Shown here in pieces: positions 44,588 through 52,211 of a stretch of 64,000 nucleotides of DNA. Below the pieces are notes generated by a model. The model was not told the origin of the DNA. It worked only from the letters and a program-made list of their open reading frames with translations, and ran no database searches. A program made the translations under genes and the position numbers. Every line of letters starts with the position of its first letter. Within the stretch, counting starts at the first letter, position 1. The stretch is from a virus, in IMG/VR virus record IMGVR_UViG_3300027763_000057, positions 1 through 64,000 of that record, one strand, 5' to 3'.

Positions 44588-44607
44588 AATTAATTTAATT
44601 ATTTACA

Positions 44608-44648
44608 AGAAAGCTCTTACTTAAAAAAAAGTAGGAGCTTTTTATTTA
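44608..44648 (+). terminator. Terminator before the tail-fibre block
   Basis: AAGCTCTTAC (44611-44620) and GTAGGAGCTT (44631-44640) form a ten-base stem with one G-U pair and an A-rich loop, followed by TTTT. Confidence 0.75.
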
Positions 44649-44667
44649 TAATACTATTATTTTTTGG

Positions 44668-44675
44668 TATTTTTG
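44668..44675 (+). promoter_or_regulatory. -7 box (TATTTTTG) of the fibre operon
   Basis: Matches TAnnTTTG, 14 bases before the ATG at 44690. The -33 position is AT-rich with no clear TTTG, so only a partial promoter is supported. Confidence 0.4.
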
Positions 44676-44689
44676 ATAAAAGTTATATT

Positions 44690-45226
44690 ATGCCATTTAT
44701 AGAAAATTTTACCGCAACGCAATATATTTCAGTACCTAATTTGATTGTGATTACGGATACAAGCACCGGTACAGACGCAGCCATTACAAGCAGGAGAGTA
44801 TATATGCGAAAATCAGATGGAACATATCTTGTTGAAGAAGGAACAACTACGAATTATGAACTATTCCCTTTAGCAACTGGTAATATAATTAGTTATGATG
44901 TTCTTGATAAAGATTACGCATTAACTATTACCGTAGAATGGGGAAGTGTTACTTCTACAATTGGAGATTACCTTGTGTTACATAGTAAAACAGTTGATTA
45001 TGGTTTTTCAACTTACGCAAAAATATATGATGTAAAATTATCTAAAGCTCAAGTTTCAAGTCCATCTTTATTAGATGGCGATAATTGGTTATCAACAAAA
45101 TTTGCATTAACAACATATATTAGAGCGGCAGATGATGCTATATCATTAGGAGCCGGTATAACAATTGCTCAATTATCTTTAAATAAAGCGAAATTCATTA
45201 TTGACAATCCTAAACTTGTATTCTAA
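44690..45226 (+). CDS. Tail-fibre-associated structural protein
   Basis: 178 residues, beta-rich, with IENFTATQYISVPNLIVITDTSTG and YVLDKDYALTITVEW-type strands. It looks like a small adaptor domain that often precedes collagen-like fibres in Bacteroidota phages. It overlaps the next gene by one base. Role inferred from position. Confidence 0.5.
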   Translation: MPFIENFTATQYISVPNLIVITDTSTGTDAAITSRRVYMRKSDGTYLVEEGTTTNYELFPLATGNIISYDVLDKDYALTITVEWGSVTSTIGDYLVLHSKTVDYGFSTYAKIYDVKLSKAQVSSPSLLDGDNWLSTKFALTTYIRAADDAISLGAGITIAQLSLNKAKFIIDNPKLVF

Positions 45227-45741
45227 TGCCAAGTACAGCAGATGTTATAGAGATAGCGAAGGTTTCAATATCATTGATGATTAAGGCTATTGAAAACCAA
45301 CAAGAAAATGATTTAAATTTACCTAAAAAATTATCTACAGAAGTTTATTTGCTTCAGTGGGTATATTCTAATAGTTATACAGGAATAAATATAAATGGTT
45401 TTACTAATTATGTTTACGGAATGTGTGGTGGGTATGCTTATGAAGCAGAAGGGTTAATTGGTACAGGTGGTATCGTTGTCAATCCGGCATCAGGTGGTGC
45501 ATTAGTTCCAATACCATTAGGACAATACGCAGGTACTGGAAATACTTCAATAACATTTTCACAAGGAATTAATAAATCACTACTTTCCGCCACTCGTGGT
45601 GGTCAAGGTGTTGGTGAAATTATATTTAATGGCACACCTACAGGAAATGATATTAAATGGGATAGCACAACGGGTACATTAACAGTTGCATCTACTGTTC
45701 CTTTTCAAACTGGAGAATTTGTTAGAATTTTAGTTTATTAA
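45226..45741 (+). CDS. Hypothetical fibre-block protein
   Basis: 171 residues. Helical N-terminus (DVIEIAKVSISLMIKAIENQ), then Gly-rich beta segments (GTGGIVVNPASGGALVPIPL), then strands with NKSLLSATRGGQG. Not recognised. It sits between the adaptor-like gene and the large fibre, so a connector or tail-fibre base is possible. Confidence 0.5.
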   Translation: MPSTADVIEIAKVSISLMIKAIENQQENDLNLPKKLSTEVYLLQWVYSNSYTGININGFTNYVYGMCGGYAYEAEGLIGTGGIVVNPASGGALVPIPLGQYAGTGNTSITFSQGINKSLLSATRGGQGVGEIIFNGTPTGNDIKWDSTTGTLTVASTVPFQTGEFVRILVY

Positions 45742-45755
45742 GAAAAAAAATTTAA

Positions 45756-48700
45756 ATGGCTATTCAATCACTCATTACGGGGGATATAAAAATAAGAAAT
45801 GAAAACGGAGTTTTAGTTGCCGTTAATGGTATTGTGTCAGCCGATACTTCAGGAACTATAGGAACTTCAGGAAGTTCTGGGACGAGCGGTAGCTCTGGTA
45901 GCTCTGGCAGTTCAAGTACTTCTGGTACTACAGGAACTAGTGGTACTACAGGAACTTCTGGCACTAGTGGAACACGTGGAACAAGTGGAACGACAGGCAC
46001 AAGTGGAACAACGGGAACATCGGGAACATCTGGAACAACAGGTACAAGTGGAACTAGCGGAACTTCAGGCACATCTGGAACAACAGGAACTTCAGGCACA
46101 TCTGGGAGCAGCGGAACATCTGGAACTTCAGCAACAAGTGGAACAAGTGGAACTACGGGAACATCTGGAAGCAGTGGTACTAGTGGTAGTTCTGGAACTT
46201 CAGGTACAACAGGAACTTCCGGAACAAGTGGAACAAACGGAACAGGTGGCACATCTGGAACAACAGGTACTTCTGGTTCAAGCGGAACTTCAGGTTCAAG
46301 CGGAACGAGTGGTACAACAGGAACTTCAGGAACAACAGGTACTAGTGGCAGTTCAGGAACAAGCGGATTAAATGGTACAAATGGAACAAGCGGCGTTAAT
46401 GGTTCAAGTGGAACAAGCGGCATTTCGGGAACCTCTGGCACTTCAGGTGCTAACGGAACGAACGGAACAAGCGGCACTTCGGGTACAGCAGGAATTAGTG
46501 GTACTAGCGGAACCTCTGGCACTTCAGGAACGACTGGAACAAGCGGCACAAGTGGTACATCAGGTAGTTCAGGAACTTCAGGAACAAATGGAAGTGCTGG
46601 TACAAGTGGTACAGCAGGAACAGCGGGTACATCAGGTCGTAATGGTATAGATGGTTCTTCAGGAGCTTCAATTGCTAACTGGTATGGTGCGTTTACAAGT
46701 ACAGCTACTCAAGTGGTTACAGCGGCAAATACACCAACAGCAATCACATACACAAATGATGAATATAGTAATGGTATTGTTTTCAGTGGTTCACAACTTA
46801 CTGTTCAACATACTGGTATCTATGAAATTGCATATTCATTACAAATTGAACATACAGGTGGTGGAGGTGCAGATGTTAATATTTGGTTAAGGAAAAATGG
46901 TACTAATATTATTAGAACTGATTCTATTTTAGGTTTAAGAAGCCAAAGTGCAAAACAATTACCATTTGTTTCTATTATAGATAGTGCAAATGCTAATGAT
47001 TATTACCAAGTTTATTTTGAAGCAAATGCCTCTGATGTACAAGTAACAGCAGTAGCAGCAACAGGAACGATACCAGCAGCACCATCAATAATTACCAACA
47101 TAAAACAAATTGGTATAGCTGTAGGTACAACTTCAGGAACAAGCGGTAGTGCTGGTTCATCTGGTAGCTCTGGTACTTCTGGTACTTCAGGAACTAGTGG
47201 CACTAGCGGTACATCAGGATATTCAGGAGATAAATATTATACAACATCAACAACAACTTTTACTCTTGGTAATGCAGGAACTTTAACAGTTGGAACAGGG
47301 TTGGCTTACTCTCCTGCTCAATCAATAATCGTAGTTTATAATGCTTTAAACTTCCAAGAGTGCGAGGTTATTTCATATAATAGTGGAACAGGTGCTTTGC
47401 AATTTGCAGCTCCAACAAGAACTGTAGGTAGTGGAACTTATTCTGCATGGACAGTTAACCTAGATGGTGCTAGTGGTGGTGATGGTTCTTCAGGAACCTC
47501 TGGAACAAGTGGATTAAGTGGCACATCGGGAACTTCAGGATTAAGTGGTACATCTGGCACAAGCGGTACTACTGGTACTTCGGGTACAAGTGGTTTAAGC
47601 GGCACATCAGGAACTACTGGAACAAGCGGTTCTTCAGGAACTAGCGGTACAAGTGGTACAAATGGTACAGGTGGAACTTCAGGTACTTCAGGTTCAACAG
47701 GAACTAGCGGTTCTTCAGGAACTACGGGAACTAGCGGAAGCTCTGGTACTAGTGGCTTAAGTGGTTCTAGCGGTTCTTCGGGAACTTCAGGAACAAGCGG
47801 CACAAATGGAACGGGTGGTACTTCGGGAACTAGTGGTACTAGCGGCTTAAGTGGTACATCAGGCACTTCAGGTTTATCAGGTTCTAGCGGAACAAGTGGT
47901 CTTTCAGGCACTTCAGGTTCTAGCGGAACAACAGGAACATCGGGTAGTTCAGGAACTAGTGGAAGTAGCGGAACAGCAGGAACAACGGGAACTAGTGGAA
48001 CAAGCGGTATTAATGGAACAAGTGGTTCTTCGGGTACTACAGGTACTTCTGGCTCTAGTGGGACAAGTGGTTCAAGTGGAACAAGCGGTTCTTCAGGAAC
48101 AAGTGGTACAGCGGGTACTAGTGGTACTGCGGGAACGAGTGGTACTAGCGGACTTTTAGGTTCATTAACTACTATAGGGACAAGTGGTGTAGCTACATTA
48201 ATAGCTAATGTTTTGAATGTTCCTAATTATGGAAGTGCTTTAACGGGATATGTTCCATATACAGGTGCTACTGCTGATGTTAATTTAGGTATTTATACAT
48301 TAACTGCATCGGGTATAGATTCAGTAGGATATGTTGCTCGTGGTAGTGGAACTTTAAGTGGTTATTTAATACTTAAACAAGGCACTACATTTCTTGGTAA
48401 TGTTGTAGGTTATAATAGTATTAATGCAAATGCAAGAAAATATGTATTTATTTCGGATGTAGATGGTACAAATTACAAATCAGCAATTTTTGAATTAAGT
48501 TCATTAACTAATAATACTGATAGAACTTACACGCTACCTGATGCAAGTGGAACAATAGCTTTAGTTGGTGGTAGTGGTGTAGGAACAGTTACAAGCGTAG
48601 CTGCTTTAACAATAGGTACAAGTGGAACGGATTTAAGTTCAACAGTTGCAACAAGTACAACAACTCCTGTAATTACTTTAAATGTACCAACTGCAAGTGC

Positions 48701-50870
48701 AACGAATCGTGGGGCATTATCAAGTGCCGATTGGACAACATTTAACAATAAGCAAAGTGCTTTAACTAATCCTGTAACAGGAACAGGAACTACCAACTAC
48801 CTACCTAAATTTACAGGTGCAAGTACAATAGGGAATAGTATTATTAGTGAAAGTGGTGGAGCTATTTCAGTTGCAGGTAATATACAAACTGATGGTAATG
48901 CTAATAGATATGTAAAATCAACAGGTTTTATTTCTAATCAATTAGGGCAGTTATCTGATTTTGGTGTTAGTGATGCAGGATATTATTTTGTAGCAGGTGG
49001 TGGTATTCAATTTGTTTCAGGTGGAGCAAATAGGATGTTACTTACATCTTCAGGCAATTTAGGATTAGGAGTTACACCGAGTGCGTGGAGTGGAGTAAAT
49101 GCATTACAAGTAGTAGCTGCTTGTTTATCTTCAAATACTGCGACAAGTGGTATGTTTTTATCTGCAAATGCATTTTTTGATGGTTCAACAGATAGGTATA
49201 TAAATACTAAACAAGCTACAAGATATTATCAATTAGAAGGTAACCACGTTTGGCAAATAGCTCCTTCAGGAACGGCAGGTAACGCTATAACCTTTACCCA
49301 AGCAATGACCTTAACGGCAGCAGGGAGTTTGGGATTAGGAATTGCTACACCAAGCACATTATTACATATAGCTTCAAGTAGTGCTTCATTTTTTACTATT
49401 GATGCAGGTACATCAAGTAATTCGGGAATTAGTTTTTATAGGGCAGGTTCTCCATTTGGTGCAATATATTATTTATCAACAAATACAATGAGATTTGATG
49501 TAAATAATGCTATTGCAATGTTGATTGATTCAAATGCAAATACTTCTATTGGCTATACTACTAACCCTTCTTTATACAAGCTAGATGTTAATGGTACAGG
49601 AAGGTTTAGTGTTTCATCTACAAGTCAAAATCAATTAAGAGTATATTCAACTGATGGAACTGCTACATTAAAAAGCTATTCTACTTCAGATGGGGATGGT
49701 CTTATTTTAAACCAATATTATGCAGTTGCAGGTAATCCATATTTAAGAAGTGCTGACTTTGTAGCAAGTATGGGTGATGTTTCATCTACTCAAATGAGAT
49801 TTTTTACTAAAGCATATGCTTCAAATCCTGCTGTTGCTCTTACCATAGCATCCACAGGAGCAGCTACATTCTCTGCCGCTACTTCAGGAAACACAGTAAC
49901 AATTAATGGAACTGCTGGTTCTTTTGCTACAAGAGTAAATGGTAGTTCAACTACAGGTAGTTCTTATGGAATAGGAATATTTGCAGGTACAAATTCAAGT
50001 GATGATTCATTTAGAGTACATAATTATAGTGGTACTGAATATTTTAGAGTTAGAGGAGATGGCAATGTAGGTATAGGAACTACATCGCCAACAGGTTTAT
50101 TGCATTTATACGGAGCAGACCCTGCATTTAGAATACAAAGTTCTACCACAGGAAATATGCAGTTTGGTCAATGGGATGGTACTAATAATAGAATACAAGC
50201 ATCAGGTAGAGATTTTCTACTTACTGTGCAAGATTCTTATAATATGCTTTTTAATACCAATGCTACCGAAAGAATGCGTATTACAAGTGGAGGTCAAGTA
50301 GGCATAGGAGTTACACCATCAGCTTGGAGTTCAGCAACTTTTCCTAATGTTCTACAAGTAGGTTATGCATCATTAATTACAAATGGAGGTGCTTTTGCTC
50401 AATTGAGTAGCAATCTTTATTATGATGGTACTGCATATAAATACATATCAACAAATGGTGCATCTCGTATTATTCTTGATTCGGATGGCGCTATTACATT
50501 TAATAATGCAGCATCGGGAACAAGTGGTACTACCGTTACTACTTCCGAAAGATTGCGTATATCTAACACAGGTGCAGCTACCTTTTCAAGTTCAGTTACC
50601 GCAACATCATTCTTTGAAAGTTCCGATAGCAGATTAAAAACACTTATCCAAGATAACTACCAAACAAAAGGCATAGCATCAATAACCCCTAAACTTTACA
50701 CTAAAAACGGAAAGGTTGAACTAGGTTATTATGCTCAAGATTTTATTGGGATATTAGATAGTGCGGTTTCAAAAGGTAGTGATGATATGTTAAGCCTATC
50801 TTATCGTGAAGTATTAGTTGCAAAAGTGTACGCATTAGAGCAAAGAATTAAAGAACTAGAAAATAAATAA
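45756..50870 (+). CDS. Large collagen-like tail fibre with C1q-like domain and S74 chaperone
   Basis: 1704 residues. Order: N-terminal anchor (1-31); collagen-like Gly-x-y blocks of GTS, GTT, GSS type (about 32-303, 458-490, 575-805), almost without Pro; a C1q/TNF-like beta domain after the first block (about 304-455, with IYEIAYSLQI and NIWLRKNG); beta-rich shaft sections; and a C-terminal peptidase S74 intramolecular chaperone beginning at SSDSRLKTL (about 1621), with Ser and Lys five apart for self-cleavage, and a final coiled coil (LVAKVYALEQRIKELENK). The fibre trimerizes and likely recognises the host. Its Ser/Thr-rich collagen blocks would be good O-glycosylation targets for the phage's own glycosyltransferases; that link is an inference. 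Confidence 0.8.
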   Translation: MAIQSLITGDIKIRNENGVLVAVNGIVSADTSGTIGTSGSSGTSGSSGSSGSSSTSGTTGTSGTTGTSGTSGTRGTSGTTGTSGTTGTSGTSGTTGTSGTSGTSGTSGTTGTSGTSGSSGTSGTSATSGTSGTTGTSGSSGTSGSSGTSGTTGTSGTSGTNGTGGTSGTTGTSGSSGTSGSSGTSGTTGTSGTTGTSGSSGTSGLNGTNGTSGVNGSSGTSGISGTSGTSGANGTNGTSGTSGTAGISGTSGTSGTSGTTGTSGTSGTSGSSGTSGTNGSAGTSGTAGTAGTSGRNGIDGSSGASIANWYGAFTSTATQVVTAANTPTAITYTNDEYSNGIVFSGSQLTVQHTGIYEIAYSLQIEHTGGGGADVNIWLRKNGTNIIRTDSILGLRSQSAKQLPFVSIIDSANANDYYQVYFEANASDVQVTAVAATGTIPAAPSIITNIKQIGIAVGTTSGTSGSAGSSGSSGTSGTSGTSGTSGTSGYSGDKYYTTSTTTFTLGNAGTLTVGTGLAYSPAQSIIVVYNALNFQECEVISYNSGTGALQFAAPTRTVGSGTYSAWTVNLDGASGGDGSSGTSGTSGLSGTSGTSGLSGTSGTSGTTGTSGTSGLSGTSGTTGTSGSSGTSGTSGTNGTGGTSGTSGSTGTSGSSGTTGTSGSSGTSGLSGSSGSSGTSGTSGTNGTGGTSGTSGTSGLSGTSGTSGLSGSSGTSGLSGTSGSSGTTGTSGSSGTSGSSGTAGTTGTSGTSGINGTSGSSGTTGTSGSSGTSGSSGTSGSSGTSGTAGTSGTAGTSGTSGLLGSLTTIGTSGVATLIANVLNVPNYGSALTGYVPYTGATADVNLGIYTLTASGIDSVGYVARGSGTLSGYLILKQGTTFLGNVVGYNSINANARKYVFISDVDGTNYKSAIFELSSLTNNTDRTYTLPDASGTIALVGGSGVGTVTSVAALTIGTSGTDLSSTVATSTTTPVITLNVPTASATNRGALSSADWTTFNNKQSALTNPVTGTGTTNYLPKFTGASTIGNSIISESGGAISVAGNIQTDGNANRYVKSTGFISNQLGQLSDFGVSDAGYYFVAGGGIQFVSGGANRMLLTSSGNLGLGVTPSAWSGVNALQVVAACLSSNTATSGMFLSANAFFDGSTDRYINTKQATRYYQLEGNHVWQIAPSGTAGNAITFTQAMTLTAAGSLGLGIATPSTLLHIASSSASFFTIDAGTSSNSGISFYRAGSPFGAIYYLSTNTMRFDVNNAIAMLIDSNANTSIGYTTNPSLYKLDVNGTGRFSVSSTSQNQLRVYSTDGTATLKSYSTSDGDGLILNQYYAVAGNPYLRSADFVASMGDVSSTQMRFFTKAYASNPAVALTIASTGAATFSAATSGNTVTINGTAGSFATRVNGSSTTGSSYGIGIFAGTNSSDDSFRVHNYSGTEYFRVRGDGNVGIGTTSPTGLLHLYGADPAFRIQSSTTGNMQFGQWDGTNNRIQASGRDFLLTVQDSYNMLFNTNATERMRITSGGQVGIGVTPSAWSSATFPNVLQVGYASLITNGGAFAQLSSNLYYDGTAYKYISTNGASRIILDSDGAITFNNAASGTSGTTVTTSERLRISNTGAATFSSSVTATSFFESSDSRLKTLIQDNYQTKGIASITPKLYTKNGKVELGYYAQDFIGILDSAVSKGSDDMLSLSYREVLVAKVYALEQRIKELENK
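45849..46665 (+). repeat. Collagen-like GTS/GTT/GSS tripeptide repeat block 1
   Basis: About 270 residues of Gly-x-y triplets in which x and y are mostly Thr or Ser. At DNA level the 9-base units vary by synonymous changes. Smaller blocks follow at about 47127-47225 and 47478-48168. Confidence 0.9.
47478..48168 (+). repeat. Collagen-like GTS/GSS/GLS tripeptide repeat block 3
   Basis: About 230 residues of Gly-x-y triplets again with Thr/Ser, with some Leu in the y or x place. It follows a beta domain and precedes the shaft. Confidence 0.9.
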
Positions 50871-50871
50871 T

Positions 50872-51096
50872 ATGCCAAGTACTTGGGCGGCAACCGCAGG
50901 TAATCAATTAATAACAGGAGCAGCATTAAGAGATGGTGCAACTGCAACAGGATTCTATACAGTTGATGTAGCTATTCCGACAGGGGATAATTTATTAATA
51001 ACAAGTTCAGCATATATAGCAGCACACACAACCGCATTAGGTGTGGTTACTGCTTTACAATGTCCAACAAAAGATACTTTTTTAAGTCAATTCTAA
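50872..51096 (+). CDS. Small structural protein
   Basis: 74 residues, one base after the fibre. MPSTWAATAGNQLITGAALRDGA and DVAIPTGDNLLITSSAYI suggest a beta fold like a small fibre-tip or assembly partner. Not recognised further. Confidence 0.5.
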   Translation: MPSTWAATAGNQLITGAALRDGATATGFYTVDVAIPTGDNLLITSSAYIAAHTTALGVVTALQCPTKDTFLSQF

Positions 51097-51106
51097 AATA
51101 AAAAAT

Positions 51107-51487
51107 ATGAAACAAATCTCTCCTATCCAAAGTTGGATAAACGGAAAATCAGTAACTGCAACAATCTTTAATCTTTACCCTATTGGTGGAGAGTTATTTA
51201 AGTATGCTAGATTCTACTATGCTTTATTAGATGAAAATATGGGAGTATGTGCTAGTGGTAATCTTGATATGACAGGCGAAGCGTATCAAGCGTGGGGTAA
51301 CAACGATGAGTATGCCTATACTTGGAGTGCATCACCTGAAGTACTTAACCTTACAATCATAGGGGATTATGTTCCGCCAATGCCTGAACCAATAGTACCT
51401 ACCGAACCTACTGAACCTTTAAATTCAATTTTAGCAGATTTAAGACAAGATGCTCCTATTGATGAAATTTTAGGGGAAATGAACTAA
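51107..51487 (+). CDS. Fibre-associated or chaperone-like protein
   Basis: 126 residues. Tyr/Trp-rich beta region (FKYARFYYALLDEN, NNDEYAYTW) and a Pro/Glu-rich tail (EPIVPTEPTEPL). Proteins of this style are common after phage tail fibres in Bacteroidota phages. No catalytic motif is visible. Confidence 0.5.
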   Translation: MKQISPIQSWINGKSVTATIFNLYPIGGELFKYARFYYALLDENMGVCASGNLDMTGEAYQAWGNNDEYAYTWSASPEVLNLTIIGDYVPPMPEPIVPTEPTEPLNSILADLRQDAPIDEILGEMN

Positions 51488-51506
51488 TTTTGGCAAAACC
51501 AATATT

Positions 51507-51746
51507 ATGAAAACAACAATGCAACAAGCAATAGCATTAGTAAAAAAATATGAAAATAGATTGATACCAATGGGAGTTTTATCATATAATTTAGAATTAT
51601 TACTTGAAAAAGAAAAAGAGCAGATAATGAATGCTTATTGTGATGGTGCTAAAGGTGGGGCAAATGGTACTAAAGGTCAACACGAGAACGGATGGGTATC
51701 TATACAAATGAGAAATAAATATTACAACCAAACCTATAACAATTAA
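51507..51746 (+). CDS. Small conserved hypothetical protein
   Basis: 79 residues with MQQAIALVKKYENRLIP and EKEQIMNAYCDGAKGGA. I recognise the EKEQIMNAYxDG pattern from short phage proteins without known role, often ending in a YYNQTYN-like tail as here. Helical, soluble. Confidence 0.55.
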   Translation: MKTTMQQAIALVKKYENRLIPMGVLSYNLELLLEKEKEQIMNAYCDGAKGGANGTKGQHENGWVSIQMRNKYYNQTYNN

Positions 51747-51758
51747 CATATATTATGT

Positions 51759-51768
51759 TGTAGCTACA
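51759..51768. promoter_or_regulatory. Operator-like palindrome TGTAGCTACA (copy 3)
   Basis: The ten-base core seen twice at 4.7 kb recurs immediately in front of a TTTG -33 box. This is the same relation as copy 1 (4677-4688) to its promoter, so the two promoters likely share a regulator. Confidence 0.6.
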
Positions 51769-51799
51769 TTTGGAAAATTAAATTAATTAATTATCTTTG
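51769..51799 (+). promoter_or_regulatory. Promoter (TTTG / TATCTTTG) of the 51.8 kb gene
   Basis: TTTG 51769-51772 and TATCTTTG 51792-51799, with a 19-base spacer, match the Bacteroidota consensus fully. The ATG follows 15 bases later. Confidence 0.75.
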
Positions 51800-51814
51800 T
51801 AAAAATTATAAACT

Positions 51815-52156
51815 ATGAAATCAATTGAATTAAAAGTAGCCAAAGAAAACATTAGCGGAAGGGACACATTTTTAACCACTTATGACCTATTAAAATCAGC
51901 TATTAACAGCCCTACAAAAGAGGGCTTTAGTGTAGATGAAATGATTAAAAGAGTTCGCCTATTAGGTGAAGTGGATAAGCATAAATCCACATTTGAAATA
52001 GAAGAGGGTAAATTTGATGACTCCTTGTTAGAAAGAAAAGCCACATTAGAACTAGAAGATGCTGACTTTTTAAAACTAAAAGAGCTATTCAAGGAAATGA
52101 AATGGGGGGTGGTGTCAAAGACAATTATTGAAATACATAACGAATTTGATAAATAA
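51815..52156 (+). CDS. Hypothetical protein under the shared operator
   Basis: 113 residues, soluble and helical, with IKRVRLLGEVDKHKSTFEIE and a C-terminal LKELFKEMKWGVVS. Not recognised. It is separately transcribed from a strong promoter with a TGTAGCTACA site and ends before a bidirectional terminator, so it is a single-gene unit that may be made early and controlled by the protein at 4741. Confidence 0.55.
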   Translation: MKSIELKVAKENISGRDTFLTTYDLLKSAINSPTKEGFSVDEMIKRVRLLGEVDKHKSTFEIEEGKFDDSLLERKATLELEDADFLKLKELFKEMKWGVVSKTIIEIHNEFDK

Positions 52157-52182
52157 GCATTTTTTCCCCAAAAGATAAAAAC

Positions 52183-52211
52183 AAGCAGGCTTAAATACCT
52201 GCTTTTTTTAT
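52183..52211. terminator. Bidirectional terminator overlapping a coding end
   Basis: AAGCAGG (52183-52189) pairs with CCTGCTT (52198-52204), with T runs on both sides. It ends the plus-strand gene and lies across the last codons (KKAGI) and stop of the leftward glycosyltransferase gene, so the coding end doubles as a terminator arm. Confidence 0.7.

Noticed and set aside
45764-46549. Long antisense frame rich in VP/EV motifs over the collagen block, and others at 47438 and 47012
   Set aside because: They are the mirror of GGT/ACT-rich Gly-Thr-Ser codons on the plus strand, with no start context or upstream signal.
46372-46890. Plus-strand frames with VQVEQ-type repeats inside the fibre gene
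   Set aside because: They are frame-shifted readings of the collagen repeats.
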